Shown here piece by piece: positions 1-9,473 of a stretch of DNA of 64,000 nucleotides. Made by a program: the position numbers and the translations under genes. How positions within the stretch are numbered: the first letter of the stretch is position 1; each line of letters opens with the position of its first letter. This DNA is from Pseudomonas sp. Os17 (GTDB taxonomy: Bacteria; Pseudomonadota; Gammaproteobacteria; Pseudomonadales; Pseudomonadaceae). The stretch spans positions 4,529,501-4,593,500 of the forward strand of contig NZ_AP014627.1 of the NCBI RefSeq assembly GCF_001547895.1, given 5' to 3'. A model generated the notes under the pieces. That model saw only the letters and a program-made list of their open reading frames with translations. It ran no database searches and was not told the origin of the DNA.

Positions 1-2523
1 GTTGCCGCCAAGCTTCTCCACCATGGGCACGAAGGGCCGCGCCACCGACAGGTCCAGGCCCGTGAGGCGAAACTCCCCGGACAGGGGTTTGTTCCTCGCC
101 AGCGGATTGATCTGCGCCTGCACCATCAACTGCCCCAGCTTGCCGCCCTCGAACTGCAACTGGGTATCGATGCGCCGCGGGTTGAGGCGGGTATCGAGCT
201 TCAGCGCCTGATAGGGGAAGTCCAGCCACTGATCCTTGTCCTTGACCCGCAAGGTGCCACCACTGGCGTCCAGGACGACCTGCCCCTTGGGCCCGCTGGC
301 CGGCAGATCCAGCTGCACCTCGGCATTGAGCAGGCCTTTCCAGGCGAAATCCTTGGGCAGCCATTGGGCCAGGCTGTCGATGGGGAAGCGCTTGAGGTGA
401 TAACGCAGCTTCGGATCAGGCATCAAGCGCTGGTCTTCACCGCACAGGCTGGCATCGCCACTGACCCAGCAGTGGGCACCGAAGTTGAGAGTGCCACTGG
501 CCAGCCGCTCGAGTTTGGCCGGGCCTTGCAGCTTCCAGTCCTGGCCGCCGGACTGCACCTCGCCATTGGCCAGGCGCCCACGCCAGTTGCCCTGGTCCAG
601 GGTGCCGTCCAGTCCCAGGGCCAGCTTCAGCAAGGGACCTTGCAGGTCCAGCTGCAGGGCCTGTTGCTTGATATCGCCCTGGCCGGCCAGGGTCAGGGTG
701 CCAAGCTGAGTGTCCCCCGCCTGAATCCCACTGCCCTTGAGCTCCACCCGAGCCTTTTGTGCACCATCGAGCGTGGCATTCAGCTTGAGGTTTTGCAGGC
801 GGTTCTCGGCAAAGGCCAATTGCTGCCCCGCAAGATCCACCTTGCCCTGGGGCGCCTTGAGCGTCCCTGCCAGGTCCACCCGACCAGTGAGCTGCCCGCG
901 CAACTGCGGCCAGAGCTGGCCCAGCCGTGGCAGCTTGATGTCCAGTTGTCCGGCCAGCTTCTGCTGCAGGCTGCCCGTCCCCTTGATGCTGTTGTCACCG
1001 AGGCGGATGTCCAGCGCACTCAGCTGCCACTGCTCTCCCGCGCCGTCGGCCTTGGCCTGCAACAGCGCCGGCTGCCCTCGCAGGCGGCCCTTGAGGTCAA
1101 GGTCGGCAGTGAGCTTGAGCTGTTCATTCTTCATTTCACCCTGACTGCGCAACGGGCCGGCCAGGGTCCCGGGCAACTCCGCCAGCCAGTAGGCCGGATT
1201 GATCGCCGACAGGTCCAGGGCCGTGTCCCAGGCCACGCCATCGGCAAATTGCAGGTTCAGGTGACCTTCGGCCTTGCCTTGCCCCGCCACCAGCTTGAAC
1301 TGCGGCAGGTAGATTTTGCTCAGGTCGCCACTGAACGGGCTGCTCAGGCTGAAGGCGCCGGCCGGACCGTCCAGGTCGCCCTTGAAGTTGCCCAGGTAAT
1401 GACCGTCGCGATAAGCCACCTCGGCGTCGAAGCTGCGGACCCGCACGGCCGGCTCATCGATCAGCGGATACAGGCGGTGCCAGGGGAAATCCAGCCAGGC
1501 GAGCTTGGCCTCGGCGGAAAAACCTTCGCTCCAGTCCAGTTGCCCGCTGAGCTTGAGGTGCTGCTTGTCGCTGGCATTCAGGTCCAGAGCGGCAATCTGC
1601 GCCCCCTTGGCGTCGACCTTGCCCGAAAGCACCAGGGCCACCGGCCCCTGCTCCGCTGGCAGGCTGGCCTTGCCAGCAAGCTGGTAGCCGCTTTTCAGGT
1701 CGCCGTTGCCGGTCAGTTCCAGCTGATCCAGCTGCAGGGTGTCCGGCAGATCGGCGCTGGCCTTGAAGCCATCGGCAGTGATCCGCACCTCTGCCGGCAG
1801 ATTCTCCGCCAATGGCTGCAATTGACCGCTCAATTGCCCTTGCAGGTAGCCGCTGCTGTCGGCATGCAGCTTCAGGGTCTTGAGCAGGTCGCCTTCCACC
1901 TTCAGCGCCAGGGACCAGGGGCCGCCACCGGGAGCCGGCAAAGCGAGGGTGCCCTGGGCGGTCAACGGCCAGTCGCCAGCCGGTTGCAACAGCCCGGAAA
2001 GGGCCAGGCTCAAGTCATCGCGCTGCAACTGCAGCGAGTCGATCTGCAGGCCTTGCGCGGTCCAGTGCGCCGCCAGTTGCAAGCCCTTGAGCTGTTCGCT
2101 GCCGTTGAGCAGCAGGCTGCCGATCTGCACCTGGCCCAGTTCGATGGCCAGTGGCAGTTTCAGCTGCGGCAGGCTGATGGGAGCGGAATCTGTTTCTTCT
2201 TCGGCACCGGGCGGCAATTGCAGGCTGACCTGCTCGGCCTGCAATTGTTCGATGCACAGGGTGCGGCGCAGCAGGCAGGCCGGAGACCAGGCGAACTTCA
2301 CCAGGCTGAGCTCGACTCGATTGTCGCCCTGTTGCCAGAGCAGGTGATCGGCGCTCCATTGGCCGCCGAGGCGGCCATCGAAATGCACCAGGGTCAGACC
2401 CGGCACCCGCGCCAGGGCCCAGCGACTGCCGGCCTGGGTCCCCAGCACGGTGGTTACCGCCAGGATGATCAGGATCACCAGCGCAAGGACCGCCAGCAGC
2501 GTTATCTTCAAACCACGCTTCAA
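1..2523 (-). CDS. tamB: TamB, translocation and assembly module inner-membrane subunit (C-terminus off window)
   Basis: This is the N-terminal 841 codons of TamB, the large periplasm-spanning partner of TamA, which helps insert outer-membrane proteins and has been implicated in lipid transport. The first residues are MKRGLK followed by a hydrophobic stretch (about residues 7-28) that fits the single inner-membrane anchor. After it come hundreds of residues of alternating polar and hydrophobic segments rich in L, Q, D and G, typical of the long beta-helical groove. The frame is open to the window edge, so the conserved C-terminal DUF490/TamB domain lies outside. No ATG fits the N-terminus. A TTG whose bases overlap the tamA stop codon (TTGA) is the best start, implying translational coupling with tamA. 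Antisense frames here are shadows. Confidence 0.9.
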   Translation of the reverse strand, partial: MKRGLKITLLAVLALVILIILAVTTVLGTQAGSRWALARVPGLTLVHFDGRLGGQWSADHLLWQQGDNRVELSLVKFAWSPACLLRRTLCIEQLQAEQVSLQLPPGAEEETDSAPISLPQLKLPLAIELGQVQIGSLLLNGSEQLKGLQLAAHWTAQGLQIDSLQLQRDDLSLALSGLLQPAGDWPLTAQGTLALPAPGGGPWSLALKVEGDLLKTLKLHADSSGYLQGQLSGQLQPLAENLPAEVRITADGFKASADLPDTLQLDQLELTGNGDLKSGYQLAGKASLPAEQGPVALVLSGKVDAKGAQIAALDLNASDKQHLKLSGQLDWSEGFSAEAKLAWLDFPWHRLYPLIDEPAVRVRSFDAEVAYRDGHYLGNFKGDLDGPAGAFSLSSPFSGDLSKIYLPQFKLVAGQGKAEGHLNLQFADGVAWDTALDLSAINPAYWLAELPGTLAGPLRSQGEMKNEQLKLTADLDLKGRLRGQPALLQAKADGAGEQWQLSALDIRLGDNSIKGTGSLQQKLAGQLDIKLPRLGQLWPQLRGQLTGRVDLAGTLKAPQGKVDLAGQQLAFAENRLQNLKLNATLDGAQKARVELKGSGIQAGDTQLGTLTLAGQGDIKQQALQLDLQGPLLKLALGLDGTLDQGNWRGRLANGEVQSGGQDWKLQGPAKLERLASGTLNFGAHCWVSGDASLCGEDQRLMPDPKLRYHLKRFPIDSLAQWLPKDFAWKGLLNAEVQLDLPASGPKGQVVLDASGGTLRVKDKDQWLDFPYQALKLDTRLNPRRIDTQLQFEGGKLGQLMVQAQINPLARNKPLSGEFRLTGLDLSVARPFVPMVEKLGGN

Positions 2524-4247
2524 AGCTCTGGCCCCATGGAAAAGTGCAAACGAATACCGCCGTCATCATTCATCGCGTGGGCCAGGTCGACCCGGATCGG
2601 CCCGACCGGCGACACCCAGCGCAGGCCCACGCCCACCCCGGTCTTGAGGTTCGGCAGTTCCAGTTTATTGAAGGAGTTGCCCTGATCGACGAAGGTCGCG
2701 ATCCGCCATTTCTCGGCAATGGAGTATTGGTACTCGACACTGCCGGCCACCATGTAGCGGCCACCGATGCGATCGCCTTCGGCGTTTTCCGGCGACAGGG
2801 TCTGGTAGTCGTAACCGCGCACACTCTGGTCGCCACCGGCAAAGAAGCGCAGGGACGGCGGAATCGACTTGTAGCCGTTGGTGGCGCTGCCTCCGAACTG
2901 CACCCGGCCGAGAAACCGGTGATTGTCCCAGGCCGTGGTCAGGCCCTTGAGCAGCACCGTGCCGTACAACAGATTGGTGTCGGAACCCACGCCTTCCTTG
3001 GCCAGCTTGGTGTCGAACTGGATGCGATAGCCGTTGTGCGGATCGATGCGGTTGTCGCTGCGCAGGTAGGAATAGGTCAGACCGGGCATCAGCAGATTAC
3101 TCAGACCCGAGTCGTCTCCGAGGCGGTATTCCTCGCGTTGATACTTCAGCGACACCACCCGCTGCCAGCCGCTGGGCAACTTGCTGTGCCACTCGGGGCC
3201 CACCGTGAGCAACTTGCTCAGGGTGTCGGTGCCGGCGAGCTCTTCGTTCTGGTAACCACCGGCGAAGCGCAACTTGTCGGTCAGCGGCGGATCCAGGGGA
3301 ATGTCGTACCACAGGCCGATGTTCTGCCGGGGCGCCGAGACTTCCGCCTCCCAGCCGTAACTGTGGCCCTGGGGATTGACCCAGTGTCGAGTCCAGTTGG
3401 CCTTGACCCGGGGACCGACGTCGGTGGAGTACCCCAAACCCAGCCCCATGGTCCGCGGCTTGCGCGTCTCCAGCTGAACCGCCACCGGAATCACTTGGTG
3501 TTCGGCGGCCGAGGGGGCGGCGTCCACCCGCACGCCTTCGAAATAGCCGCTGGACTGTAGCGCCTGGTTGAGTTCGGCGATCAGCTCCGAGTCATAGGGG
3601 GCTCCGCTCTTGAAGGGCACCATGCGCCGCAGCAGGTCTTCATCGAACAGCGAATCCCCGGTGAAGCTGACCTTGCCCAGGGCGTAGCGCGGGCCGCTGT
3701 CGTACACCAGCTCGATGTCGGCGACGCCGGCCAGCGGGTCCACCGAGAGTTGCTGGCGAGTAAAGCGCCCGCTAAAGAAACCGTAGCGCGAGGCCTGGTT
3801 CTGGATCAGGCGCTTGGCGTCTTCATAATGGCCATGATTGAGCACCGCGCCCGGTTTGAGCTGCTCGCTGTCGGGGGTGCGAAAAGACTTGAGGGAAGCC
3901 GCCGGGCCTTCGACGCGGATCGTGACATTGCGCAGATGCACCGGCTCGCCGGGATCGATGCGCAGCAGCAGACGGGGCTTGTCGCCACCGCGCACTTCGC
4001 TCTGGATATGGGGCTGGTAGTAGCCCAGGGCCTGGGCGGCTTTCTTCGCCTGCTCCTCGGCTCCCCGGCTGAAGCGCAGCAGGGCTTGCTCATCGCGATC
4101 ACCGACGTCGCCAATGTAACCCTCCACATTGGCCTTCAGCTCATCATTGGCGGGCTTTACCCTGACATCCAATTCGCTCTGCGCCAGCGCCGCACAGCTT
4201 GTGAACAACAGCAAAAAGCCGCTGGTAAATCTTCCTGGAAACTTCAT
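2520..4247 (-). CDS. tamA: TamA, Omp85-family outer-membrane assembly protein
   Basis: TamA is a 575-residue BamA/Omp85-family protein that works with TamB in the translocation and assembly module. The N-terminus MKFPGRF with a hydrophobic core ending in CAALAQ is a signal peptide. POTRA-like domains fill roughly residues 25-260, and a C-terminal beta-barrel follows, with the family motif GGDQSVRGYDY near residue 465 and late strands containing GPIRVDLA. An ATG six codons upstream (4265) is in frame, but the ATG at 4247 gives a proper signal peptide. The stop codon overlaps the tamB start, so the two genes form an operon. Length and gene order are normal for gammaproteobacteria. Confidence 0.92.
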   Translation of the reverse strand: MKFPGRFTSGFLLLFTSCAALAQSELDVRVKPANDELKANVEGYIGDVGDRDEQALLRFSRGAEEQAKKAAQALGYYQPHIQSEVRGGDKPRLLLRIDPGEPVHLRNVTIRVEGPAASLKSFRTPDSEQLKPGAVLNHGHYEDAKRLIQNQASRYGFFSGRFTRQQLSVDPLAGVADIELVYDSGPRYALGKVSFTGDSLFDEDLLRRMVPFKSGAPYDSELIAELNQALQSSGYFEGVRVDAAPSAAEHQVIPVAVQLETRKPRTMGLGLGYSTDVGPRVKANWTRHWVNPQGHSYGWEAEVSAPRQNIGLWYDIPLDPPLTDKLRFAGGYQNEELAGTDTLSKLLTVGPEWHSKLPSGWQRVVSLKYQREEYRLGDDSGLSNLLMPGLTYSYLRSDNRIDPHNGYRIQFDTKLAKEGVGSDTNLLYGTVLLKGLTTAWDNHRFLGRVQFGGSATNGYKSIPPSLRFFAGGDQSVRGYDYQTLSPENAEGDRIGGRYMVAGSVEYQYSIAEKWRIATFVDQGNSFNKLELPNLKTGVGVGLRWVSPVGPIRVDLAHAMNDDGGIRLHFSMGPEL

Positions 4248-4312
4248 AGGCGCGGATGCTATCACGAGCTTGGGAGGGCGATAGAGCGCTCAAACGCACG
4301 GAAAGTTCTATA

Positions 4313-4963
4313 TCAGCCTGTTGCACTTTGTAAGAGCTGGGGATTGGGGTGGAAGAACACATGCTCGCGCACCGGTCCCACGGCCACCTCGCCGACTTCG
4401 GCGTACCCCTGACGCTTGTAGAACTCCAGATAACGGGGATTGCCGGTGTCCAGCACCACCCCTTGGGAATGCTCGTCCACCGCGCACCAGTTGTGCACCG
4501 CCGCGAGCAGCTGCTCGCCAAAATGCTGCCCCTGAAACTGCGGATGCACCCCGAGCAACGGCAATACATGGACCGCGTCACTGGGCAGACAGGCCTGCAC
4601 CGCCTGGTGGTACTCCAGGTAACGCCGGGTGCAGCGAAAACCGGTGCTGAGCACCATGCGCAGGCGCCAGGCCCAGCTTTCGGTGATCCCCAGGCGCCGT
4701 TGCGGTGGAGCGATCAAGGCAATGCCGATCAGCCGGTCGTTGACCAGCAGGCCAATGGCCGGCAGATCCTGAAGAAAATGCTGCTTGACCAGCTCGCGCA
4801 CCGTGGCCCGTACCCGTTGTTCGTAACCGGCGCGCTCGGACTCGAAAATGAACGCGAAAGTCGGTTCATGCCGGTAGGCCTGGTACAGCAACGACCGCGC
4901 TTCGCGGGAATAACCGCTGTCGAGCATGTGGATATCGGCAATGGTGTTGGAGGTATCAGGCAT
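4313..4963 (-). CDS. GNAT-family N-acetyltransferase
   Basis: A 216-residue protein of the GCN5-related N-acetyltransferase fold. The acetyl-CoA-binding motif A is visible at about residues 138-152 as LLGVHPQFQGQHFGE (the Q/R-x-x-G-x-G/A pattern with H for one glycine), followed by the late NPRYLEFYKRQGY segment typical of motif B. The start at 4963 is chosen because AGGGGAG lies about 10 bases upstream; an in-frame ATG at 4993 lacks this. The substrate cannot be told from sequence. It is read toward tamA with a short gap and could share a transcript with tamAB. It is divergent from xthA. Confidence 0.8.
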   Translation of the reverse strand: MPDTSNTIADIHMLDSGYSREARSLLYQAYRHEPTFAFIFESERAGYEQRVRATVRELVKQHFLQDLPAIGLLVNDRLIGIALIAPPQRRLGITESWAWRLRMVLSTGFRCTRRYLEYHQAVQACLPSDAVHVLPLLGVHPQFQGQHFGEQLLAAVHNWCAVDEHSQGVVLDTGNPRYLEFYKRQGYAEVGEVAVGPVREHVFFHPNPQLLQSATG

Positions 4964-5139
4964 GACGGTCACTCTCCCCTGGCCCCGGCTCAAGTGGCCG
5001 CGCTCTTGTTATTACGAGCCCTGCACGGCGCTGATCGTTCCCCGCGCCCAAGGACATTAGCAGCGCATCCACGGCGCTGCCACGCTGGTCGACCCGGGCG
5101 TTGTCAGCTAGCATCGCTGTTTTGCCAGGACCGCCGACC

Positions 5140-5952
5140 ATGAAGATCGTCTCGTTCAATATCAACGGGCTGCGCGCCCGCCCTCATCAGCTGGCGGCGC
5201 TGATCGACAAACACCAGCCGGACGTGATCGGCCTGCAGGAAACCAAGGTCGCCGACGAGCAGTTCCCCCTCGCCGACGTCCAGGCCCTGGGCTACCACGT
5301 GCACTACCACGGCCAGAAAGGCCATTACGGCGTCGCCCTGCTCTCGCGCCAGGCGCCGCTGGCCCTGCACAAAGGTTTCGAAGGCGATGACCAAGACGCC
5401 CAGCGACGCTTTATCTGGGGCACCTTCGCCGACGCCCACGGCACGCCGGTGACCATCATGAACGGCTACTTTCCCCAGGGCGAAAGCCGTGACCATCCGA
5501 CCAAGTTCCCGGCCAAGGAGCGCTTCTACAGCGATCTGCAACACCTGCTGGAAAGCCGCTTCAGCAATGAGCAGCCCCTGGTGGTCATGGGCGACGTGAA
5601 CATTTCCCCGGAAGACTGCGACATCGGCATCGGCGCCGACAACGCCAAGCGCTGGCTCAAGACCGGCAAATGCAGCTTCCTGCCGGAAGAGCGCGAGTGG
5701 ATGGCCCGCCTGAAGAACTGGGGCCTGGTGGACAGCTTCCGTCACCTCAACCCCGAGGTGAACGACCGCTTCAGCTGGTTCGACTACCGCAGCCGCGGCT
5801 TCGAGGACGAACCCAAGCGTGGCCTGCGCATCGACTTGATCATGGCCTCCCAGGGCCTGTTGCCGCGCATCAAGGATGCCGGCGTCGACTATGAACTGCG
5901 CGGCATGGAAAAACCGTCGGATCATGCACCGATCTGGCTCGAACTGAGCTGA
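5140..5952 (+). CDS. xthA: Exodeoxyribonuclease III
   Basis: A 270-residue exonuclease III / AP endonuclease of the EEP superfamily, which cuts DNA 5' of abasic sites and removes 3'-blocking groups in base-excision repair. Catalytic landmarks are present at the usual places: N7 in FNING, E34 in QETK, Y110 in NGYFPQG, D152 and N154 in GDVNISP, D232 in RIDLIMA, and D261-H262 in SDHAPIW. The start at MKIVSFN gives the standard family length; an in-frame ATG 39 bases upstream would add residues that family members lack. It is monocistronic, divergent from the GNAT gene, and ends at a strong hairpin shared with the convergent YegP-like gene. Confidence 0.96.
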   Translation: MKIVSFNINGLRARPHQLAALIDKHQPDVIGLQETKVADEQFPLADVQALGYHVHYHGQKGHYGVALLSRQAPLALHKGFEGDDQDAQRRFIWGTFADAHGTPVTIMNGYFPQGESRDHPTKFPAKERFYSDLQHLLESRFSNEQPLVVMGDVNISPEDCDIGIGADNAKRWLKTGKCSFLPEEREWMARLKNWGLVDSFRHLNPEVNDRFSWFDYRSRGFEDEPKRGLRIDLIMASQGLLPRIKDAGVDYELRGMEKPSDHAPIWLELS

Positions 5953-5964
5953 TCGACAGGCATG

Positions 5965-5991
5965 AAAAAGCCCATCGTCAGATGGGCTTTT
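5965..5991. terminator. Bidirectional Rho-independent terminator, xthA / YegP-like gene
   Basis: A perfect AAAAGCCCATC / GATGGGCTTTT inverted repeat with the loop GTCA lies between the two convergent genes. The flanking A and T runs allow termination on both strands. Confidence 0.85.
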
Positions 5992-6002
5992 CTTGCTACC
6001 GC

Positions 6003-6335
6003 TTACATGTGGACCACTTCAACCCGTTCAGTGGTGCCGGCTGCTGCGATGGCGTTGATGGCGCTCTCGAGAGTGGGCTCCGAGTCGTACAAATGGCTGA
6101 CCAGGATCACTTCCTTGCCGGCCTTGAGCTTGAAATAAGGTTTGCCGCCCGATGAAATTTTCTTGACGTAACGCTCGGGAGAAGCGCAGTGTGCGCGGAA
6201 CAGGCCGAGAGCCGCCTCGGCACTGTCCCGGCAGGGGAATCGTTCGCTTTGAAGCATGGTCTGCGCCTCCTTTGTCTTCAGCAAGAATCTGCATGCACCA
6301 CTGCCATACTGCTTCAGCTCGAACCAGGCACTCAT
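6003..6335 (-). CDS. YegP/UPF0339 (DUF1508) family protein
   Basis: A 110-residue cytoplasmic protein built from two DUF1508-like halves: WFELKQYGSGACRFLLKTKEAQTML near the N-terminus and GGKPYFKLKAGKEVILVSHLY in the second half, the F-x-L-K/A pattern of E. coli YegP. The molecular function of this family is not established. Start at 6335 is supported by AAGGAG about 7 bases upstream. It is monocistronic and convergent with xthA. Confidence 0.8.
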   Translation of the reverse strand: MSAWFELKQYGSGACRFLLKTKEAQTMLQSERFPCRDSAEAALGLFRAHCASPERYVKKISSGGKPYFKLKAGKEVILVSHLYDSEPTLESAINAIAAAGTTERVEVVHM

Positions 6336-6626
6336 TTGTAACTCCTTTGCTTACCACGAAATAGCAGCACAACACTGCCGAGGCATCCGCGGGGATGAAG
6401 CGTTGGCAGTCGCCCCAATCCCCGCCAGACAAAGTTGCCCACTCTACGCATCGATCAGAGGCCGGTCTTTAGGACAAGTCTCAAAAAATCTAGAGAAAAC
6501 AGCTATTTACGATGTAGGACTTCCGCCATTTATTGCCGAAAAGCGCCATCGGTCACATCTTTGTCACCTCCCTGACTTAATCTCGCCCGCACTTCCCCTC
6601 TTCCTATATAGAAGGCCAGTGCCGCC
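6336..6626. promoter_or_regulatory. Divergent intergenic region with candidate Pho-box-like repeat
   Basis: The region separates two divergent genes. At 6552-6556 and 6563-6567 the pentamer GTCAC is repeated exactly 11 bases apart, the geometry of a PHO box (CTGTCAY repeated every 11 bases), though the flanking bases match only partly. The downstream gene encodes a PstS-like protein, which makes PhoB control plausible but unproven. No gene is seen in the gap. Confidence 0.4.
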
Positions 6627-8009
6627 ATGCCCCGCGCTTCCACCGCCAGTGAACGAGATATCTGGTGCCGGACCATCAGCCTGTTTCTGATCGGCTTCGT
6701 CTGCTACGCCCTGCCCTGGTCGGTGTTCGCCGCCCTGCCCCTGGCGACCGACAATGCCACCGTGCTGCGCATCCAGGGCTCCAACACCATCGGTGCCAGA
6801 CTCGGTCCGGCGCTGGTCAAGGGCTTGCTGGAGCAACAGGGCCTGCGCGACATCCGTATCGAGCCCAGCGGCAAGGACAATGAGCAACGGGTTCTGGGAC
6901 AAAGCCCCCAGGGCCGGACAGTCAGAGTGGAGGTGGCCGCCCACGGTTCGAGCACCGGCTTCAGTGCTCTGAAAAACGCCCAGGCCGATGTGGCTGCGGC
7001 TTCCCGCCCCATCAAGGACAGCGAACTGGTGGACCTGGAAAGCCTGGGCGACCTGAAGAGCCCCGGCGCCGAACAGGTCATCGCCATTGATGGCTTGGCC
7101 ATCATCCTGCATCCGCACAACCCGCTGAACCAGCTGAGCACCGAGCAACTGGCCCGCCTGTTCAGCGGCCAGATCAAGACCTGGGAAGAGCTGGGGAGCA
7201 CCGGCGGCGCGGTCCATCTGTATGCCCGGGATGATCAGTCCGGCACCTACGACACCTTCAAAGAGCTGGTCCTCAGCCGTCGTGGCAAGACGTTGAACCC
7301 GGCAGCCAAGCGTTTCGAGTCCAGTGAGCAGTTGTCCGACGCCGTCAGTCACGACCCGCAAGGCATCGGTTTCATCGGCCTGCCCTATGTGCGCCAGGCC
7401 AAGGCGGTGGCGATTGTCGATGGCGAATCCCAGCCCATGCAGCCCCTCAACAGCCTGATTGCCACCGAGGACTACCCGCTGTCGCGGCGTCTGTATCTGT
7501 ACCTGCCCCCCAACGGCCAGAATCCCTGGGCCACAGCCTTGGTGAATTTTGCCCAGAGCGCCAAGGGCCAGGCCATCGTCGCCGCCAACGGTTTTGTTGC
7601 CCAGACCGTACAAGCCATGCGGGTAACGCCCAGCCCACAGATGCCCGAGGCCTACCAGCAACTGAGCCGGGACGCGCAACGCCTGAGCGTGAACTTTCGC
7701 TTCGAGGAGGGCAGCGCCAATCTGGACAACAAGGCGCGCCAGGACCTGAATCGGGTCCTGGACTACCTGCGCCAGCACGGCAAGCTGGACCGCCAAGTGA
7801 CCCTGGCCGGATTCGGCGATGCCAAGAGCGACCCGGCACGTGCCGCCCTGCTGTCCAGGTTGCGAGCCATGGCGGTACGTCGGGAACTGGTGAAAAGCGG
7901 CGTGGTGTTCCGCGAGATCCGCGGTTTTGGCGCCGAGCTGCCGGTGGCGGCCAACAACGCCGACGAGGGCCGGATCAAGAACCGGCGAGTGGAAGTCTGG
8001 GTCTATTGA
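6627..8009 (+). CDS. PstS-like phosphate-binding domain fused to OmpA-like C-terminal domain
   Basis: A 460-residue exported protein. Residues about 14-36 are a hydrophobic signal segment ending in VFAALP. Residues about 45-320 form a PstS-type periplasmic binding module: GSNTIG at 51-56, the AAHGSSTGF loop, the ASRPIKDSE segment, and DDQSGTYDTF all recur in phosphate-binding proteins. Residues about 350-460 form an OmpA/MotB peptidoglycan-binding domain (FRFEEGSANLDNKARQDL, GFGDAKSD, RIKNRRVEVWVY). The fusion suggests a phosphate-binding protein tethered to the cell wall; ligand and partner are inferred. No pst permease genes are nearby. The neighbouring acyl-CoA dehydrogenase is convergent. 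Confidence 0.85.
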   Translation: MPRASTASERDIWCRTISLFLIGFVCYALPWSVFAALPLATDNATVLRIQGSNTIGARLGPALVKGLLEQQGLRDIRIEPSGKDNEQRVLGQSPQGRTVRVEVAAHGSSTGFSALKNAQADVAAASRPIKDSELVDLESLGDLKSPGAEQVIAIDGLAIILHPHNPLNQLSTEQLARLFSGQIKTWEELGSTGGAVHLYARDDQSGTYDTFKELVLSRRGKTLNPAAKRFESSEQLSDAVSHDPQGIGFIGLPYVRQAKAVAIVDGESQPMQPLNSLIATEDYPLSRRLYLYLPPNGQNPWATALVNFAQSAKGQAIVAANGFVAQTVQAMRVTPSPQMPEAYQQLSRDAQRLSVNFRFEEGSANLDNKARQDLNRVLDYLRQHGKLDRQVTLAGFGDAKSDPARAALLSRLRAMAVRRELVKSGVVFREIRGFGAELPVAANNADEGRIKNRRVEVWVY

Positions 8010-8020
8010 GCCCACAACCG

Positions 8021-8052
8021 CCGACCGGCCGGACGCTTGCCCGACCGGCCGG
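8021..8052. repeat. Tandem CCGACCGGCCGG direct repeat
   Basis: The 12-mer CCGACCGGCCGG occurs at 8021-8032 and 8041-8052, each with the internal palindrome CCGGCCGG. It sits between two convergent genes and could fold as a hairpin that limits read-through. There is no T-tract, so a terminator role is only suggested. Confidence 0.5.
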
Positions 8053-8063
8053 CAGCGATCTCA

Positions 8064-9293
8064 TCAATGCCCGCTGCGCTGCAGCTCCCTGGGCACGTAC
8101 TTGCCGATTTCGTACTTGCCGATGGCCGCACGGTGCACTTCATCCGGGCCGTCCGCCAGGCGCAAGGTGCGTTGCATGGCGTACATGTAGGCCAGGGGGA
8201 AGTCATTGGACACGCCCGCCCCGCCGTGAATCTGGATCGCCCTGTCGATCACCCGCAGCGCTACGTTTGGCGCCACGACCTTGATCTGGGCAATCTCGCT
8301 CTTGGCCACCTTGTTACCCACGGTGTCCATCATGTACGCGGCCTTCAGGGTCAACAGCCGAGCCATGTCGATCTCCATTCGCGAGTCGGCGATCTTGTCG
8401 ATGTTGCCCCCCAGGCGAGCCAGGGGCTTGCCGAACGCGGTGCGATTCACCGCACGCTTGCACATCAGCTCCAGCGCACGCTCGGCCATGCCGATCGAGC
8501 GCATGCAGTGATGAATGCGCCCCGGGCCAAGACGCCCCTGGGCAATCTCGAAACCGCGACCCTCGCCCAGCAGCACATTCTCGTAGGGCACCCGAACGTT
8601 GTCGAACAGCACCTCGGCGTGGCCGTGAGGCGCATCGTCGTAGCCGAACACCGGCAGCGGACGGACGATCTTCACCCCGGGGGTATCCACCGGCACCAGG
8701 ATCATCGAGTGCTGCTGGTGGCGTGGCGCATCGGGGTTGCTCAGGCCCATGAAGATCAGGATCTTGCACCGCGGATCACAGGCGCCGGAGGTCCACCACT
8801 TCTTGCCGTTGATCAGCCACTGGTCGCCGTCGCGCACCGCGCGGGCGGCCATGTTGGTGGCGTCGGACGAAGCCACGTCCGGCTCGGTCATGGCGAACGC
8901 GGAGCGGATCTCGCCGCGCAGCAGCGGCTCCAGCCAGCGCTGCTTCTGCTCTTCATTGGCATAGCGCACCAGCACTTCCATGTTGCCGGTATCCGGCGCC
9001 GAGCAGTTGAACGGCTCGGGGCCCAGCAGCGAACGGCCCATGATCTCCGCCAGTGGCGCGTACTCAAGGTTGGTCAGACCGGCACCCAGTTCCGACTCAG
9101 GCAGAAACAAATTCCACAGACCTTCAGCCTTGGCCTTGAGTTTGAGCTCTTCCATGATGGCGGTCGGCTGCCAGCGATCGCCTTCGGCAACCTGACGCTC
9201 GAAGACCGCTTCAGCCGGATAAACATAGGCATCCATGAACGCGGTGACGCGCTCACGCAGCTCCTGAACCTTGGGGGAATAGGCGAATTCCAT
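8064..9293 (-). CDS. Acyl-CoA dehydrogenase, ACAD10/11-like
   Basis: A 409-residue FAD-dependent acyl-CoA dehydrogenase, which introduces a trans-2 double bond into an acyl-CoA and passes electrons to ETF. Visible family features are the FAD loop [15 protein letters not shown] (about residues 132-146), the WWTSGACDP segment, and the C-terminal [16 protein letters not shown] and [10 protein letters not shown] motifs, the last being characteristic of the ACAD10/11-type subgroup. Substrate chain length cannot be read from sequence. A divergent LysR gene starts 180 bases away, so it may be the target of that regulator. AAGGT lies upstream of the ATG. Confidence 0.88.
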   Translation of the reverse strand: MEFAYSPKVQELRERVTAFMDAYVYPAEAVFERQVAEGDRWQPTAIMEELKLKAKAEGLWNLFLPESELGAGLTNLEYAPLAEIMGRSLLGPEPFNCSAPDTGNMEVLVRYANEEQKQRWLEPLLRGEIRSAFAMTEPDVASSDATNMAARAVRDGDQWLINGKKWWTSGACDPRCKILIFMGLSNPDAPRHQQHSMILVPVDTPGVKIVRPLPVFGYDDAPHGHAEVLFDNVRVPYENVLLGEGRGFEIAQGRLGPGRIHHCMRSIGMAERALELMCKRAVNRTAFGKPLARLGGNIDKIADSRMEIDMARLLTLKAAYMMDTVGNKVAKSEIAQIKVVAPNVALRVIDRAIQIHGGAGVSNDFPLAYMYAMQRTLRLADGPDEVHRAAIGKYEIGKYVPRELQRSGH

Positions 9294-9400
9294 GGGCAGT
9301 TCTACCTTTTTGAAGAACGGGTGTTGGGGGACTGAAATCGATGCTAGATCAGCTACGAAAATTTACCTAGCCTATTCTCGGCGTGTATTAACATTCATCA

Positions 9401-9415
9401 CCGATATATGATCGG
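9401..9415. promoter_or_regulatory. Candidate LysR operator
   Basis: The inverted repeat CCGAT-ATATG-ATCGG sits in the divergent promoter region between the acyl-CoA dehydrogenase and the LysR gene. It has the dyad form and the A/T centre common to LysR-type sites. Confidence 0.45.
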
Positions 9416-9473
9416 CTGATCCGAAAGGCTTCCGAGCCTCCCTCACAGGCCCTAACAATAAGAGTGCAGCGCC

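Noticed and set aside
364..2685. Long plus-strand open frame (about 773 codons) antisense to tamB and tamA
   Set aside because: It is rich in Q, L, A and G with no domain pattern, and lies exactly opposite well-supported coding sequence; high GC makes long antisense frames common here.
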